A DNA stretch of 6,088 bases from Treponema sp. (GCA_031266095.1 JAISBR010000162.1:1-6088), one strand, 5' to 3'. Positions 1 through 5,972 are shown, numbered from the stretch's first letter. Numbers and translations are program-made. Notes: generated by a model from the sequence alone, not told the origin.

Positions 1-180
1 CTGCCCCTCCATCTGGGGAAACCGCCCTTTGTCACCGGCAGCGGCGTTGCCACCCAGGTGCTTACCCAGGACATGAAAACCCTTACGGGCGGTCAGGTAA
101 TCATCAACGAGGACCCCAAAGAATCTGCGGATATTCTTGAGAAGATCATCCTGGAAAAACGCTCGGCCTTGAAGATTTAA
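1..180 (+). CDS. cooS: Ni-Fe carbon monoxide dehydrogenase catalytic subunit, C-terminal end (partial)
   Basis: This is the last 59 codons of a gene that begins upstream of the window; the reading frame is open from base 1 to TAA at 178-180. The peptide has a Gly/Pro-rich stretch (GKPPFVTGSG), then VLTQDMKTLTGG, a beta-strand (QVIINEDP) and a final helix ending in KRSALKI. This matches my memory of the C-terminus of anaerobic CODH catalytic subunits (CooS/CdhA, prismane superfamily). The Ni-Fe C-cluster ligands lie upstream and cannot be seen here. The enzyme interconverts CO and CO2 in the cytoplasm and passes electrons to a CooF-type ferredoxin, which is exactly what the next gene encodes 11 nt downstream. 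The related hybrid-cluster protein is an alternative, but the CooF neighbour argues strongly for CooS. Confidence 0.85.
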   Translation: MPLHLGKPPFVTGSGVATQVLTQDMKTLTGGQVIINEDPKESADILEKIILEKRSALKI

Positions 181-185
181 GGAGG
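178..185 (+). promoter_or_regulatory. Shine-Dalgarno that decides the cooF start
   Basis: TAAGGAGG overlaps the cooS stop codon. Two ATG codons follow in tandem at 189-191 and 192-194. The GGAGG core ends at 185, which leaves 3 nt to the first ATG and 6 nt to the second. Six is within the usual range and three is too short, so the second ATG is the likelier start. The overlap of ribosome site and stop codon suggests translational coupling with cooS. Confidence 0.7.
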
Positions 186-191
186 CTGATG

Positions 192-644
192 ATGAAACGA
201 ATTTTTATCGAACAGGAAAAGTGCGACGGCTGTAAGAACTGCACCATCGCCTGTATGCAGGCCCACCGGGCGACTCCGGGGACCCTTTATGACCTTGACC
301 TCCTTGATCCGGCGAACGAAGCCCGGCACGCCATTGTCGCTGACGGAAAGGGCGGCTACTTCCCGATTTTCTGCCGCCACTGCTCCGTGCCGGATTGCGT
401 GGGGGCCTGTATGTCCGGGGCGCTTTGCAAAGACCCTGAAACCGGGCATGTGCAGTACGACGAGAAACGCTGCGGCGTCTGCTTTATGTGCGTCATGAGC
501 TGTCCCTACGGGAATGTCAAGCCCGACAAGGTTGCCCGCAAGAAGATCCTTAAATGCGATTTCTGCAAGGACGATCCCGAAGGGCCGAACTGTGTGCGCT
601 CCTGCCCGAAAAAAGCCATCCATATCGAGGAGGCAATTGCATGA
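192..644 (+). CDS. cooF: CooF-type ferredoxin with four [4Fe-4S] clusters
   Basis: This 150-residue soluble iron-sulfur protein of the CooF/HycB/DmsB type carries electrons away from CO dehydrogenase. Counting from the second ATG, four cysteine quartets are visible: C11-C14-C17-C21 (CxxCxxCxxxC), C61-C64-C69-C73, C94-C97-C100-C104 followed by Pro, and C122-C125-C134-C138 followed by Pro. That is the full set for four [4Fe-4S] clusters; C79 is an extra cysteine. There is no Tat or Sec signal and no membrane segment, so it should stay in the cytoplasm. It sits 11 nt after cooS and overlaps the next gene by 4 bases (ATGA). By known CooF roles it passes electrons from CooS to a partner; the partner here is most likely the flavoprotein encoded next, since no hydrogenase gene is in view. 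A start at 189 would add one Met. Confidence 0.93.
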   Translation: MKRIFIEQEKCDGCKNCTIACMQAHRATPGTLYDLDLLDPANEARHAIVADGKGGYFPIFCRHCSVPDCVGACMSGALCKDPETGHVQYDEKRCGVCFMCVMSCPYGNVKPDKVARKKILKCDFCKDDPEGPNCVRSCPKKAIHIEEAIA

Positions 645-1864
645 AACATCTGATATTAGGCGCCGGCGCCGCGGGAATCAGCGCCGCAAGAAAAATTTTG
701 AAGGAAAAACCCGGGGATGAGATCGTCATCGTTTCCGAAGACAAGGAAGTGTACTCCCGGTGTATGCTCCACAAGTTTATTGTAGGGGAACGGGACGCGG
801 AAAGCCTCAACTTTATTAACGACGATTTCCTGGAACACAAAAAGGTTTCCTGGATAAGGGACAAAACCATCACCCGTCTGGACGGAAACACAAAAACCGT
901 CTACGCTGGCGATGAAAAGATCGCGTCCGGCGACACCATCCTTATCGCCACCGGCTCCAACAGCTTTACGCCCCCCATCGGGGAACTGCGGACAGCGAAA
1001 AACGCCTTCGGACTCCGCCACCTTTCCGACGCCCGCTCCATCGTGGAAAAGGCAAAAAACGCGGAAAAGGCAGCCATTATCGGCGCGGGGCTGGTTGGCC
1101 TGGACGCGTGTTACGCTCTAATGGAACTGGGCAAGAAGATCACGGTCATAGAAATGGCCCCTTCGGCGCTGGCGATCAACATGGACAGCCACGCAGCGGA
1201 GGCGTACCAGAAAAAGTTTGAGGAACATGGCGTAACGTTCCTCTTGGCCCGCAAAGTGTCGGGAACCAAAAGCGACGGAAACGGCAGCATTACTGCGGTG
1301 GAGCTTGAGGATGGCGACAGCGTCCCCTGCGACATGGTGGTCATGGCCGTGGGAGTGCGCCCCGCCATCGGCTTCCTGGAAGGCAGCGGGGTCAAGACCG
1401 AACGCGGCGTGGTGGTGGACGACTATCTCGCCACCAGCGTTCCCGGCATCTACGCCGCGGGCGACGCCGCGGGCCTGTCCGGCATCTGGCCCAACGCCCA
1501 GAAACAGGGCGAATACGCCGCGTACAACATGACCGGCACCAAATGGGCCTACGACGACCGGTTTGCCATAAAAAATACGGTGAACTTCTTCAGCCTGCCT
1601 ACCCTGTCCCTGGGCGCCATCAGCCCCCAGGAAGGGGACGAGGTCCTGGTCAGGGAAGACCGGAACAACTACCGCAAGCTCATCCTCCGGGACGGCGCCG
1701 TAGCCGGGATCATCCTCCAGGGCGAAATCGGCGGCAGCGGCTTCTGGCAGCATCTGATCAAAAACAAAATCCGGGTGGACAGGCTGGGGAAATCGCCCTG
1801 GAAACTGAGCTACGCGGACTTCTACGGCGTGGAAAACAACGGCGAGTACAAGTGGGTTGTCTGA
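641..1864 (+). CDS. FAD-dependent NAD(P)H:ferredoxin-type oxidoreductase of a CODH operon
   Basis: This 407-residue flavoprotein belongs to the two-dinucleotide-fold pyridine nucleotide-disulfide oxidoreductase family, close in style to rubredoxin reductases and the N-terminal half of NirB. The first fold has GAGAAG at 7-12 and binds FAD. YSR at 38-40 and IATG at 102-105 follow. The second fold has GAGLVG at 148-153 for NAD(P)H, with an acidic residue (E171) at the end of the next strand, which usually favours NADH. YAAGD at 271-275 is the second FAD motif, and IWPNAQKQG (282-290) resembles the nitrite-reductase-like group. The rest is a C-terminal domain without cysteines. The chosen ATG has GAGGAGG at 627-633, 7 nt upstream, and overlaps the cooF stop. 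It probably moves electrons between CooF and NAD(P)+. CooS-CooF-flavoprotein clusters are known in several anaerobes. Cys41, just after YSR, is unusual for a rubredoxin-reductase-like protein. Confidence 0.88.
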   Translation: MKHLILGAGAAGISAARKILKEKPGDEIVIVSEDKEVYSRCMLHKFIVGERDAESLNFINDDFLEHKKVSWIRDKTITRLDGNTKTVYAGDEKIASGDTILIATGSNSFTPPIGELRTAKNAFGLRHLSDARSIVEKAKNAEKAAIIGAGLVGLDACYALMELGKKITVIEMAPSALAINMDSHAAEAYQKKFEEHGVTFLLARKVSGTKSDGNGSITAVELEDGDSVPCDMVVMAVGVRPAIGFLEGSGVKTERGVVVDDYLATSVPGIYAAGDAAGLSGIWPNAQKQGEYAAYNMTGTKWAYDDRFAIKNTVNFFSLPTLSLGAISPQEGDEVLVREDRNNYRKLILRDGAVAGIILQGEIGGSGFWQHLIKNKIRVDRLGKSPWKLSYADFYGVENNGEYKWVV

Positions 1865-1899
1865 GACACCGTTTCTGCGAATAGGTTAGGTTTGAGCAA

Positions 1900-1932
1900 C
1901 GGGCGGAGGGGAGCAGCTCCGCCCGTTTTTTT
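1900..1932 (+). terminator. Rho-independent terminator of the CODH operon
   Basis: CGGGCGGAG (1900-1908) pairs perfectly with CTCCGCCCG (1917-1925) around an 8-nt loop, and seven T residues follow (1926-1932). It lies 35 nt after the oxidoreductase stop. The GC-rich 9-bp stem and clean T-tract make a strong intrinsic terminator, so the CODH operon probably ends here and the chemoreceptor gene is transcribed separately. Confidence 0.9.
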
Positions 1933-1949
1933 GTTTATGGAAACTTGTG

Positions 1950-1979
1950 TTGACAAACTGCCCATTATCCTGGTATTTT
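1950..1979 (+). promoter_or_regulatory. Candidate sigma-70 promoter ahead of the chemoreceptor gene
   Basis: A perfect TTGACA at 1950-1955 is followed after 18 bp by TATTTT (1974-1979, four of six matches to TATAAT). TG at 1971-1972 forms an extended -10 (TGgTATTTT). It lies just after the CODH terminator, as expected for a new transcription unit. The leader to the chemoreceptor ATG would be about 220 nt, which is long. No start-site evidence exists in the sequence. Confidence 0.45.
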
Positions 1980-2095
1980 TTTCGTAGAAAATCGTTCTTT
2001 TGCCCTTTTCCCACGGGGGGGTATCCCTCTGCATTTTTCAGCAGAAACCGTGCCAAGTCGGCCAAAAAGATATTTTCTTTCCTTGTCCGGGCGAT

Positions 2096-2130
2096 TTATC
2101 CACGCTCTATGATTTTTTCCGCGTGGATAA
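2096..2130. promoter_or_regulatory. Perfect 10-bp inverted repeat upstream of the chemoreceptor gene (operator or leader hairpin)
   Basis: TTATCCACGC (2096-2105) and GCGTGGATAA (2121-2130) are exact reverse complements separated by 15 nt. Each half contains TTATCCAC, which matches eight of nine positions of the DnaA box TTATCCACA. In RNA the same sequence would form a 10-bp stem with a 15-nt loop. The T-run lies inside the loop rather than after the stem, so it is not a terminator. The right arm overlaps the place where a -35 element would sit for the TATAAA box at 2146, so a transcription-factor site is a reasonable reading. The function is not known. Confidence 0.5.
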
Positions 2131-2145
2131 GCCGGTGGAGACCAG

Positions 2146-2151
2146 TATAAA
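2146..2151 (+). promoter_or_regulatory. Possible -10 element (TATAAA) near the chemoreceptor gene
   Basis: TATAAA matches five of six positions of the -10 consensus and would give a leader of about 50 nt to the ATG at 2208. No good -35 is present at 16-18 bp; the bases there fall in the right arm of the inverted repeat. If used, it would probably depend on an activator. The upstream TTGACA promoter is the alternative. Confidence 0.25.
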
Positions 2152-2207
2152 TCCTCTCCTTCTGCATTCATTGCGGGGGAGATAAAAATCAAAAAAAAGG
2201 GGATATT

Positions 2208-4292
2208 ATGACTATAGCTAAACGTATTTCTCTATTTATCAGTCTTGTAGTGTTGGCGGTTGCTCTCAGCTTGGGAATATTTGCTTTAACCATCACAACC
2301 GGCGTGGTAAGACGGGACGCGGAATCTTCTATGGTAAGCCAAGCGGAAATCGCGGCGGCGCTGGTGGCGGAAGCCATCCATGCCCGGCTTAACACCCTCT
2401 ATGAGATGGCGAATCAGCATGACATGCGGTCCATGGACTTTGAGACCCAATATAAAACGCTGATCAACGAAATTAATCGTACCGGCGCGGATGATTTCGC
2501 CATTATCTATCCAGACGGATCAGCGCCGCATCTCAAGGGCGGCCAAAGCCCTAATCTTTCCGCCAGGGGCTATGTGCAAAAGGCCCTGCGCGGAGAGCCG
2601 GCGATCTCGGATATCATGGGAAGCGGCGGCGGCGCGGTCTCTGTCCCCTATCCGATCATTAACTACGCTGTTCCCATCTGGAACAACAACGCGGTTGTGG
2701 GCGCTCTCCTGGCCCGGAATAACGCGACTCTTTTCGGCGATATTGTAAAAAACATAGCGACCCGGCACGGCGGCTTTGCGTATTTGATTAACAATACCGG
2801 AGTCATTGTCGCCCATCGGGACACGGAACTGGTGATGCAGTCCTTTTCCGCCATTGAAGCGGCAAAAACCGATTCCCGTTACGCAACCAGGGCGGAAGCG
2901 ATACAGATTATCCTTAATCAAAAAGAAGGGTCCATGCGCCATGATATAGAAGGCCAGAATATGTTCATCGGTTTTGCGCCGGTGCCGGGTTTTGATATGA
3001 TCCTGGTTGCCATGGTGGAAGAACAGGTGATACTCCACGAACTTGGCTCCATGCGCACCGTGATGCTCATCCTTTTCGGCGCTTTGATGATTCTGGGAAT
3101 TATCGTGGCGCTGATTATCTCCCGCTCTATCGTCAAGCCGATCATTGCGGTGTCCGGGACCCTTAAAGACATCTCCGAAGGGGAAGGAGACCTGACCAGA
3201 ACTATCACGTTTAACGCAAAAAACGAAATCGGCGATCTGGCCCGGTATTTTAACCTGACCTTGCAGAAAATCAAAAATATGGTGCTCTTGATCAAGCAAC
3301 AGACGGCAAGCCTGCTCAACATCGGCGGCGAACTGGCGGTCAACATGACCGAAACCGCCGCGGCGATCAACGAGATCACCGCCACCATCCTGAATATTAA
3401 AGGCCGGATGACGAACCAAAGTAATAATGTTTCCGAGACGAACACCACCACGGAGCAGATCACCGTCAATATTAGCAAACTTAACAGCCATGTGGAAAAC
3501 CAGACTGTCAAGGTGGCCCAGTCCTCCTCGGCCATTGAGGAGATGCTGTCCAACATCCGCTCTGTTACCCAGACCCTCGTCCAAAACGCCGGCAATGTAA
3601 AACAACTAATGGAAGCGTCCGAGGTTGGCCGCACGGGTTTGCAGGATGTGGCCACGGATATTCAGGAAATTGCCCGTGAATCCGAAGGGCTGCTGGAGAT
3701 TAACGCGGTAATGGAAAACATCGCCAGTCAGACCAATCTTTTGTCCATGAACGCAGCCATTGAGGCGGCCCACGCCGGGGAATCGGGCAAGGGTTTCGCT
3801 GTGGTTGCCGACGAGATTCGCAAACTCGCTGAAAGTTCCGGCGAACAATCCAAAACTATCGGCACGGTCCTCAAAAAAATAAAGGGCTCGATAGACAAGA
3901 TTACCAATTCCACCAATAACGTGCTCAACAAGTTCGAGGCTATCGACAGCGGCGTTAAGCTGGTGTCGGATCAGGAAACCAATATCCGCAATGCCATGGA
4001 AGAACAGGGAACAGGGAGCAAGCAGATCCTTGAGGTCATCAGTCATCTCAATGATATTACCCAACTGGTAAAGGTGGAATCCGAAGGGATGCTGCAGGGG
4101 AGCCAAAAAGTTATACAGGAGGGGAAAAACCTGGAAATGGTAACCAGCGAGATTACCAACGGGATGAATGAAATGGCGATTGGCGCGGAACAAATCAACG
4201 TTGCGGTAACCCGGGTGAATGAATTAAGCGATCAAAATCAGGACAACATAAATATTCTGGTGGAGGAAGTCTCCCGCTTCAAGGTTGACTAA
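2208..4292 (+). CDS. Methyl-accepting chemotaxis protein with dCache sensor, HAMP and signalling hairpin
   Basis: This 694-residue transmembrane chemoreceptor reports to CheA/CheW and steers the flagellar motor. A first membrane helix spans about 7-30, followed by a periplasmic sensor to about 282. The sensor looks like a double-Cache fold: DGSAP (103-107), [11 protein letters not shown] (120-130) and [10 protein letters not shown] (163-172) in the distal module, then [18 protein letters not shown] (188-205) in the proximal one. A second membrane helix is at about 283-305, then HAMP (about 305-358, with P311 and [11 protein letters not shown]). The cytoplasmic coiled coil follows, with its hairpin tip at about 498-540 ([22 protein letters not shown], then [14 protein letters not shown]). 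SSAIEE (440-445) fits the methylation-site consensus. No CheR/CheB-tethering pentapeptide of the NWETF type is present at the C-terminus. AGGGG at 2198-2202 sits 5 nt before the ATG. The ligand cannot be read from the sequence; the classic amino-acid-binding RxWY pattern is not intact. Confidence 0.95.
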   Translation: MTIAKRISLFISLVVLAVALSLGIFALTITTGVVRRDAESSMVSQAEIAAALVAEAIHARLNTLYEMANQHDMRSMDFETQYKTLINEINRTGADDFAIIYPDGSAPHLKGGQSPNLSARGYVQKALRGEPAISDIMGSGGGAVSVPYPIINYAVPIWNNNAVVGALLARNNATLFGDIVKNIATRHGGFAYLINNTGVIVAHRDTELVMQSFSAIEAAKTDSRYATRAEAIQIILNQKEGSMRHDIEGQNMFIGFAPVPGFDMILVAMVEEQVILHELGSMRTVMLILFGALMILGIIVALIISRSIVKPIIAVSGTLKDISEGEGDLTRTITFNAKNEIGDLARYFNLTLQKIKNMVLLIKQQTASLLNIGGELAVNMTETAAAINEITATILNIKGRMTNQSNNVSETNTTTEQITVNISKLNSHVENQTVKVAQSSSAIEEMLSNIRSVTQTLVQNAGNVKQLMEASEVGRTGLQDVATDIQEIARESEGLLEINAVMENIASQTNLLSMNAAIEAAHAGESGKGFAVVADEIRKLAESSGEQSKTIGTVLKKIKGSIDKITNSTNNVLNKFEAIDSGVKLVSDQETNIRNAMEEQGTGSKQILEVISHLNDITQLVKVESEGMLQGSQKVIQEGKNLEMVTSEITNGMNEMAIGAEQINVAVTRVNELSDQNQDNINILVEEVSRFKVD

Positions 4293-4327
4293 CCGGACTT
4301 CCCGGCATCGGCCTTTTAGTTCCGGTT
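4291..4327 (+). repeat. Inverted repeat at the chemoreceptor stop codon
   Basis: AACCGGA (4291-4297, starting inside the TAA stop) pairs with TCCGGTT (4321-4327) across a 23-nt loop. It could protect or end the chemoreceptor mRNA, but no T-tract follows, so it is not a standard intrinsic terminator. No better terminator for the chemoreceptor gene is visible before the convergent lipoprotein gene. Confidence 0.3.
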
Positions 4328-4436
4328 ACAAAATTTTCATTCAAAGTAACGCCAATAGAAGGAGCGGTGTGGGCTGGGCCGGTGTGGGGAAGCGGAGTTT
4401 GTGGGCCTGTCCCTTCCTGCTCCCCAGGTCTTGGAC

Positions 4437-4479
4437 AAAAAAGCGGGGCCCGGCGCCTTTGCGCTCCCTACGCCGGGCC
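4437..4479 (-). terminator. Rho-independent terminator of the lipoprotein gene
   Basis: GGCCCGGCG (4447-4455) and CGCCGGGCC (4471-4479) form a perfect 9-bp stem with a 15-nt loop. Read on the minus strand, the stem is followed after CCGC by six T residues (the A-run at 4437-4442). The hairpin begins 14 nt after the lipoprotein stop codon. On the plus strand it has no T-tract, so it should act mainly on the minus-strand gene. Confidence 0.7.
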
Positions 4480-4493
4480 TGCCTGCCTCTTGG

Positions 4494-5492
4494 TTAGCGC
4501 CTTTGCAATAGCTTTTTTGCAGTGTCGTATTTATACTTTTCCAGCCGGTTGTACTGGTTGTTCACTTGAGCAGCGTTATATGCGTCAGCGCTGTCAAAAT
4601 ATCCGCTATTGGTGTTGTCAGCATTATATCTGGCATCACGGTCTTCGGTTGGCGTTTTCAAATACACCATTTTTTCACTACTGTTATATGTGTAGGTGTA
4701 GGTCTGAGAATAGCCCCCTTCCCCGGTCTCGGTACAACCGGTAGCCGTAAACACATAAGTTTGGGAATCGTCTTTTACGTCGTCATTGCCGTCCCTTGTG
4801 CCGTTAAATGTTAGCCCGGTAAGTTCATTTGCGCCCTTACTGGCCGGCAAAGGCTCGTCCAGAAACAGCGCTTTGTTGTCGGCGCTAAAGGCGTAATTGT
4901 ATATTACGTTCTTGAAGTCCTCCGCAACCGCATAGTCAAGATATGCTGCGACGCTGGAAAAACCCATTGAAGCAAGCTGTTCGTTAAGCCAAGCCTCGCC
5001 CCTTTCTTTTTTGTAGTCGTCGAGCATCTTCTGCACTGCCGCCCTGTACGCAGCCTTGGTTTCTAACGGGCCATACACTCCGTTATTACGGTTGGCGATT
5101 TTTTCAGGACTGATGGTTACCGTTTTTGCGGTCGCATCCCATGAGTAATAGCCGGTTTTACTGGGAAAATACTTATACTTTCCGTTTTCAAGTTCCCAGT
5201 TGTTAGCGCCATCTTTCCAAACGGCGCTTCCAATCGTAAAGGTCCCATTTGCGGCTCCCTCGGCGGTCGCGGAAAAAGCGATTTTTTCAGAGTAGTCAAA
5301 ATACGTTTTCCCGCTCAATGCATTGACACCCTTCGCTGTCGGCAAAGTATTTCCGCCTCCTTCTTCGCCGTCGCCGTTGTCGCACCCCGCTAAGGCCAGC
5401 GAAACCGACGCGGCCAGCCCCACTGCCAGCAGCAGCGCCGGCAATCCTGCCGCCTTGCCGGCGGCTTTCAAAAAGACCGTGTTTTTCTTCAT
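4494..5492 (-). CDS. Secreted lipoprotein of unknown function with a duplicated domain
   Basis: This 332-residue protein has a lipoprotein signal peptide: MKKN start, a hydrophobic run of about 17-36, and a lipobox LAGC with Cys37 as the lipidated residue. A Gly/Asp/Glu-rich linker (38-48) follows. The mature part seems to hold two related units. The first begins LPTAKGVNALSGKT (50-63) and the second LPASKGANELTGLT (215-228). Each continues with an (I/V)(A/V)F(S/T)AT strand and an aromatic beta segment (YYSWDATAKTV and YTYTYNSSEKMV). A helical Lys/Glu-rich stretch (about 145-195) lies between them. I recognise no enzymatic motif; it is probably anchored to the outer face of a membrane. AAGGAG (plus positions 5500-5505) sits 7 nt before the ATG, supporting this start. 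It is convergent with the chemoreceptor gene and ends at an intrinsic terminator. Similar Asn/Tyr-rich lipoproteins are familiar from treponemes, but family membership is inferred. Confidence 0.85.
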   Translation of the reverse strand: MKKNTVFLKAAGKAAGLPALLLAVGLAASVSLALAGCDNGDGEEGGGNTLPTAKGVNALSGKTYFDYSEKIAFSATAEGAANGTFTIGSAVWKDGANNWELENGKYKYFPSKTGYYSWDATAKTVTISPEKIANRNNGVYGPLETKAAYRAAVQKMLDDYKKERGEAWLNEQLASMGFSSVAAYLDYAVAEDFKNVIYNYAFSADNKALFLDEPLPASKGANELTGLTFNGTRDGNDDVKDDSQTYVFTATGCTETGEGGYSQTYTYTYNSSEKMVYLKTPTEDRDARYNADNTNSGYFDSADAYNAAQVNNQYNRLEKYKYDTAKKLLQRR

Positions 5493-5624
5493 CGAAAAAC
5501 TCCTTATACTGGAGGCGGGGACGGGGTTTAGTTTCCGGGGTTCAGGCGGTTATCAGTGTCAACAGCGCCGCCGGAACCTTCTCTACCTCGTCCCTTTTCC
5601 CCTACCCCCTGATACAATAAGACG

Positions 5625-5661
5625 TACCCGCCCGAAGGCCGGTCCCCGCCAAAGGCGGGTA
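5625..5661. repeat. Nested, mutually exclusive inverted repeats
   Basis: TACCCGCC (5625-5632) is the exact reverse complement of GGCGGGTA (5654-5661). The same right arm can instead pair with the nearer CCCGCC (5645-5650) to make a 6-bp stem with an AAA loop (5645-5659). Only one of the two stems can form at a time. A 10-base match to the repeat array, ACGTACCCGC, overlaps the left arm at 5622-5631. Confidence 0.5.
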
Positions 5662-5689
5662 TCAAAACGCCGGAACAGGCCCCCAACGG

Positions 5690-5710
5690 AGCCGTCCGGC
5701 TGTTTTTTTT
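5690..5710 (+). terminator. Weak terminator-like element with an eight-T run
   Basis: AGCC (5690-5693) and GGCT (5698-5701) form a short stem with a 4-nt loop, one base before eight T residues (5703-5710). The T-run is strong but the stem is only 4 bp, and no plus-strand gene lies upstream within this gap. It could stop antisense or read-through transcription, or be chance. Confidence 0.25.
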
Positions 5711-5715
5711 GTTCC

Positions 5716-5730
5716 CCCGGCAACGCCGGG
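5716..5730. repeat. Compact hairpin, 6-bp stem with 3-nt loop
   Basis: CCCGGC (5716-5721), AAC loop, GCCGGG (5725-5730). It has the same geometry as the hairpins at 5645-5659 and 5751-5765 but a different sequence. No T-tract follows on either strand, so it is not a terminator. Confidence 0.5.
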
Positions 5731-5750
5731 TTGTGGCCCCTAAGCCTGAA

Positions 5751-5765
5751 GGGACCGCAGGTCCC
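5751..5765. repeat. Compact hairpin abutting the repeat array
   Basis: GGGACC (5751-5756), GCA loop, GGTCCC (5760-5765). The perfect 6-bp stem ends at the base immediately before the first 23-bp repeat unit. This could mark the boundary of the array or of a small mobile or replicating element. Confidence 0.5.
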
Positions 5766-5972
5766 ACGTACCCGCATCTAATGCTGGTGCGTACCCGCAC
5801 CTAATGCTGGTGCGTACCCGCACCTAATGCTGGTGCGTACCCGCACCTAATGCTGGTGCGTACCCGCACTTAAGGCTGGTGCGTACCCGCACTTAAGGCT
5901 GGTGCGTACCCGCACTTAAGGCTGGTGCGTACCCGCACCTAAGGCTAGTGCGTACCCGCACCTAAGGCTGTT
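5766..5972. repeat. Array of nine direct 23-bp tandem repeats with pairing arms
   Basis: Nine head-to-tail units of exactly 23 bp start at 5766, 5789, 5812, 5835, 5858, 5881, 5904, 5927 and 5950. The shared core is GCGTACCCGCAC, then CTAATGCTGGT (units 2-4), TTAAGGCTGGT (units 5-7) or CTAAGGCT plus a variable end (units 8-9). Unit 1 differs at two positions (ACGT, CATC) and unit 9 at its end (GTT). Across each junction GGTGCG can pair with CGCACC around a TACC loop: four of the eight junctions are perfect, three have a terminal G-T, and one has a terminal mismatch. There are no spacers, so it is not a CRISPR. The 23-bp period and in-frame stops exclude a coding repeat. The last base triplet overlaps the stop codon of the next minus-strand gene. 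Confidence 0.95.

Larger units (their letters stand above)
5493..5765. other. GC-rich intergenic stretch with several hairpins, upstream of the lipoprotein gene
   Basis: I see no convincing gene here. It separates the lipoprotein start from the 23-bp repeat array and contains several compact inverted repeats, listed separately. On the minus strand a perfect TTGACA exists at 5557-5562, but the sequence 16-18 bp downstream is CCCGGA-like with no usable -10. The lipoprotein promoter is therefore not identified. Open frames crossing the stretch are Arg/Gly/Pro-rich with no plausible ribosome site. Confidence 0.6.

Noticed and set aside
554..640. Upstream ATG extending the oxidoreductase by 29 residues
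   Set aside because: It would overlap 87 bases of cooF. The dinucleotide fold begins right after the ATG at 641, which has a strong Shine-Dalgarno 7 nt before it.
1118..1753. 211-codon open frame antisense to the oxidoreductase gene
   Set aside because: It is the shadow of a gene with all its FAD/NAD motifs intact; there is no ribosome site and the product is Ala/Gly/Val-rich.
2028..2045. TCTGC/GCAGA hairpin in the chemoreceptor leader
   Set aside because: Only 5 bp with an 8-nt AT-rich loop; expected by chance in a stretch of this length.
2096..2130. Replication origin from the DnaA-like boxes
   Set aside because: Only two imperfect boxes, no AT-rich unwinding region and no dnaA/dnaN nearby.
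2520..3605. 361-codon open frame antisense to the chemoreceptor gene
   Set aside because: It is the complement of a clear coding sequence; its product is compositionally odd, matches no family I know, and arises from the GC-biased third positions of the real gene.
4285..4744. Plus-strand open frames between and across the convergent gene ends
   Set aside because: They overlap the terminator and the complement of the lipoprotein gene, and the predicted peptides have no domain-like pattern.
5557..5562. Minus-strand TTGACA as -35 of the lipoprotein promoter
   Set aside because: There is no AT-rich -10 at 16-18 bp spacing; the bases there read CCCGGA-like.
5528..5800. Arg/Gly/Pro-rich open frames on both strands of the hairpin region
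   Set aside because: Low-complexity, no ribosome site, running into hairpins and the repeat array; better explained as non-coding GC-rich DNA.
5766..5972. CRISPR array or plasmid-type iterons
   Set aside because: The 23-bp units are directly contiguous with no spacers, and no cas, rep or partition gene is visible.
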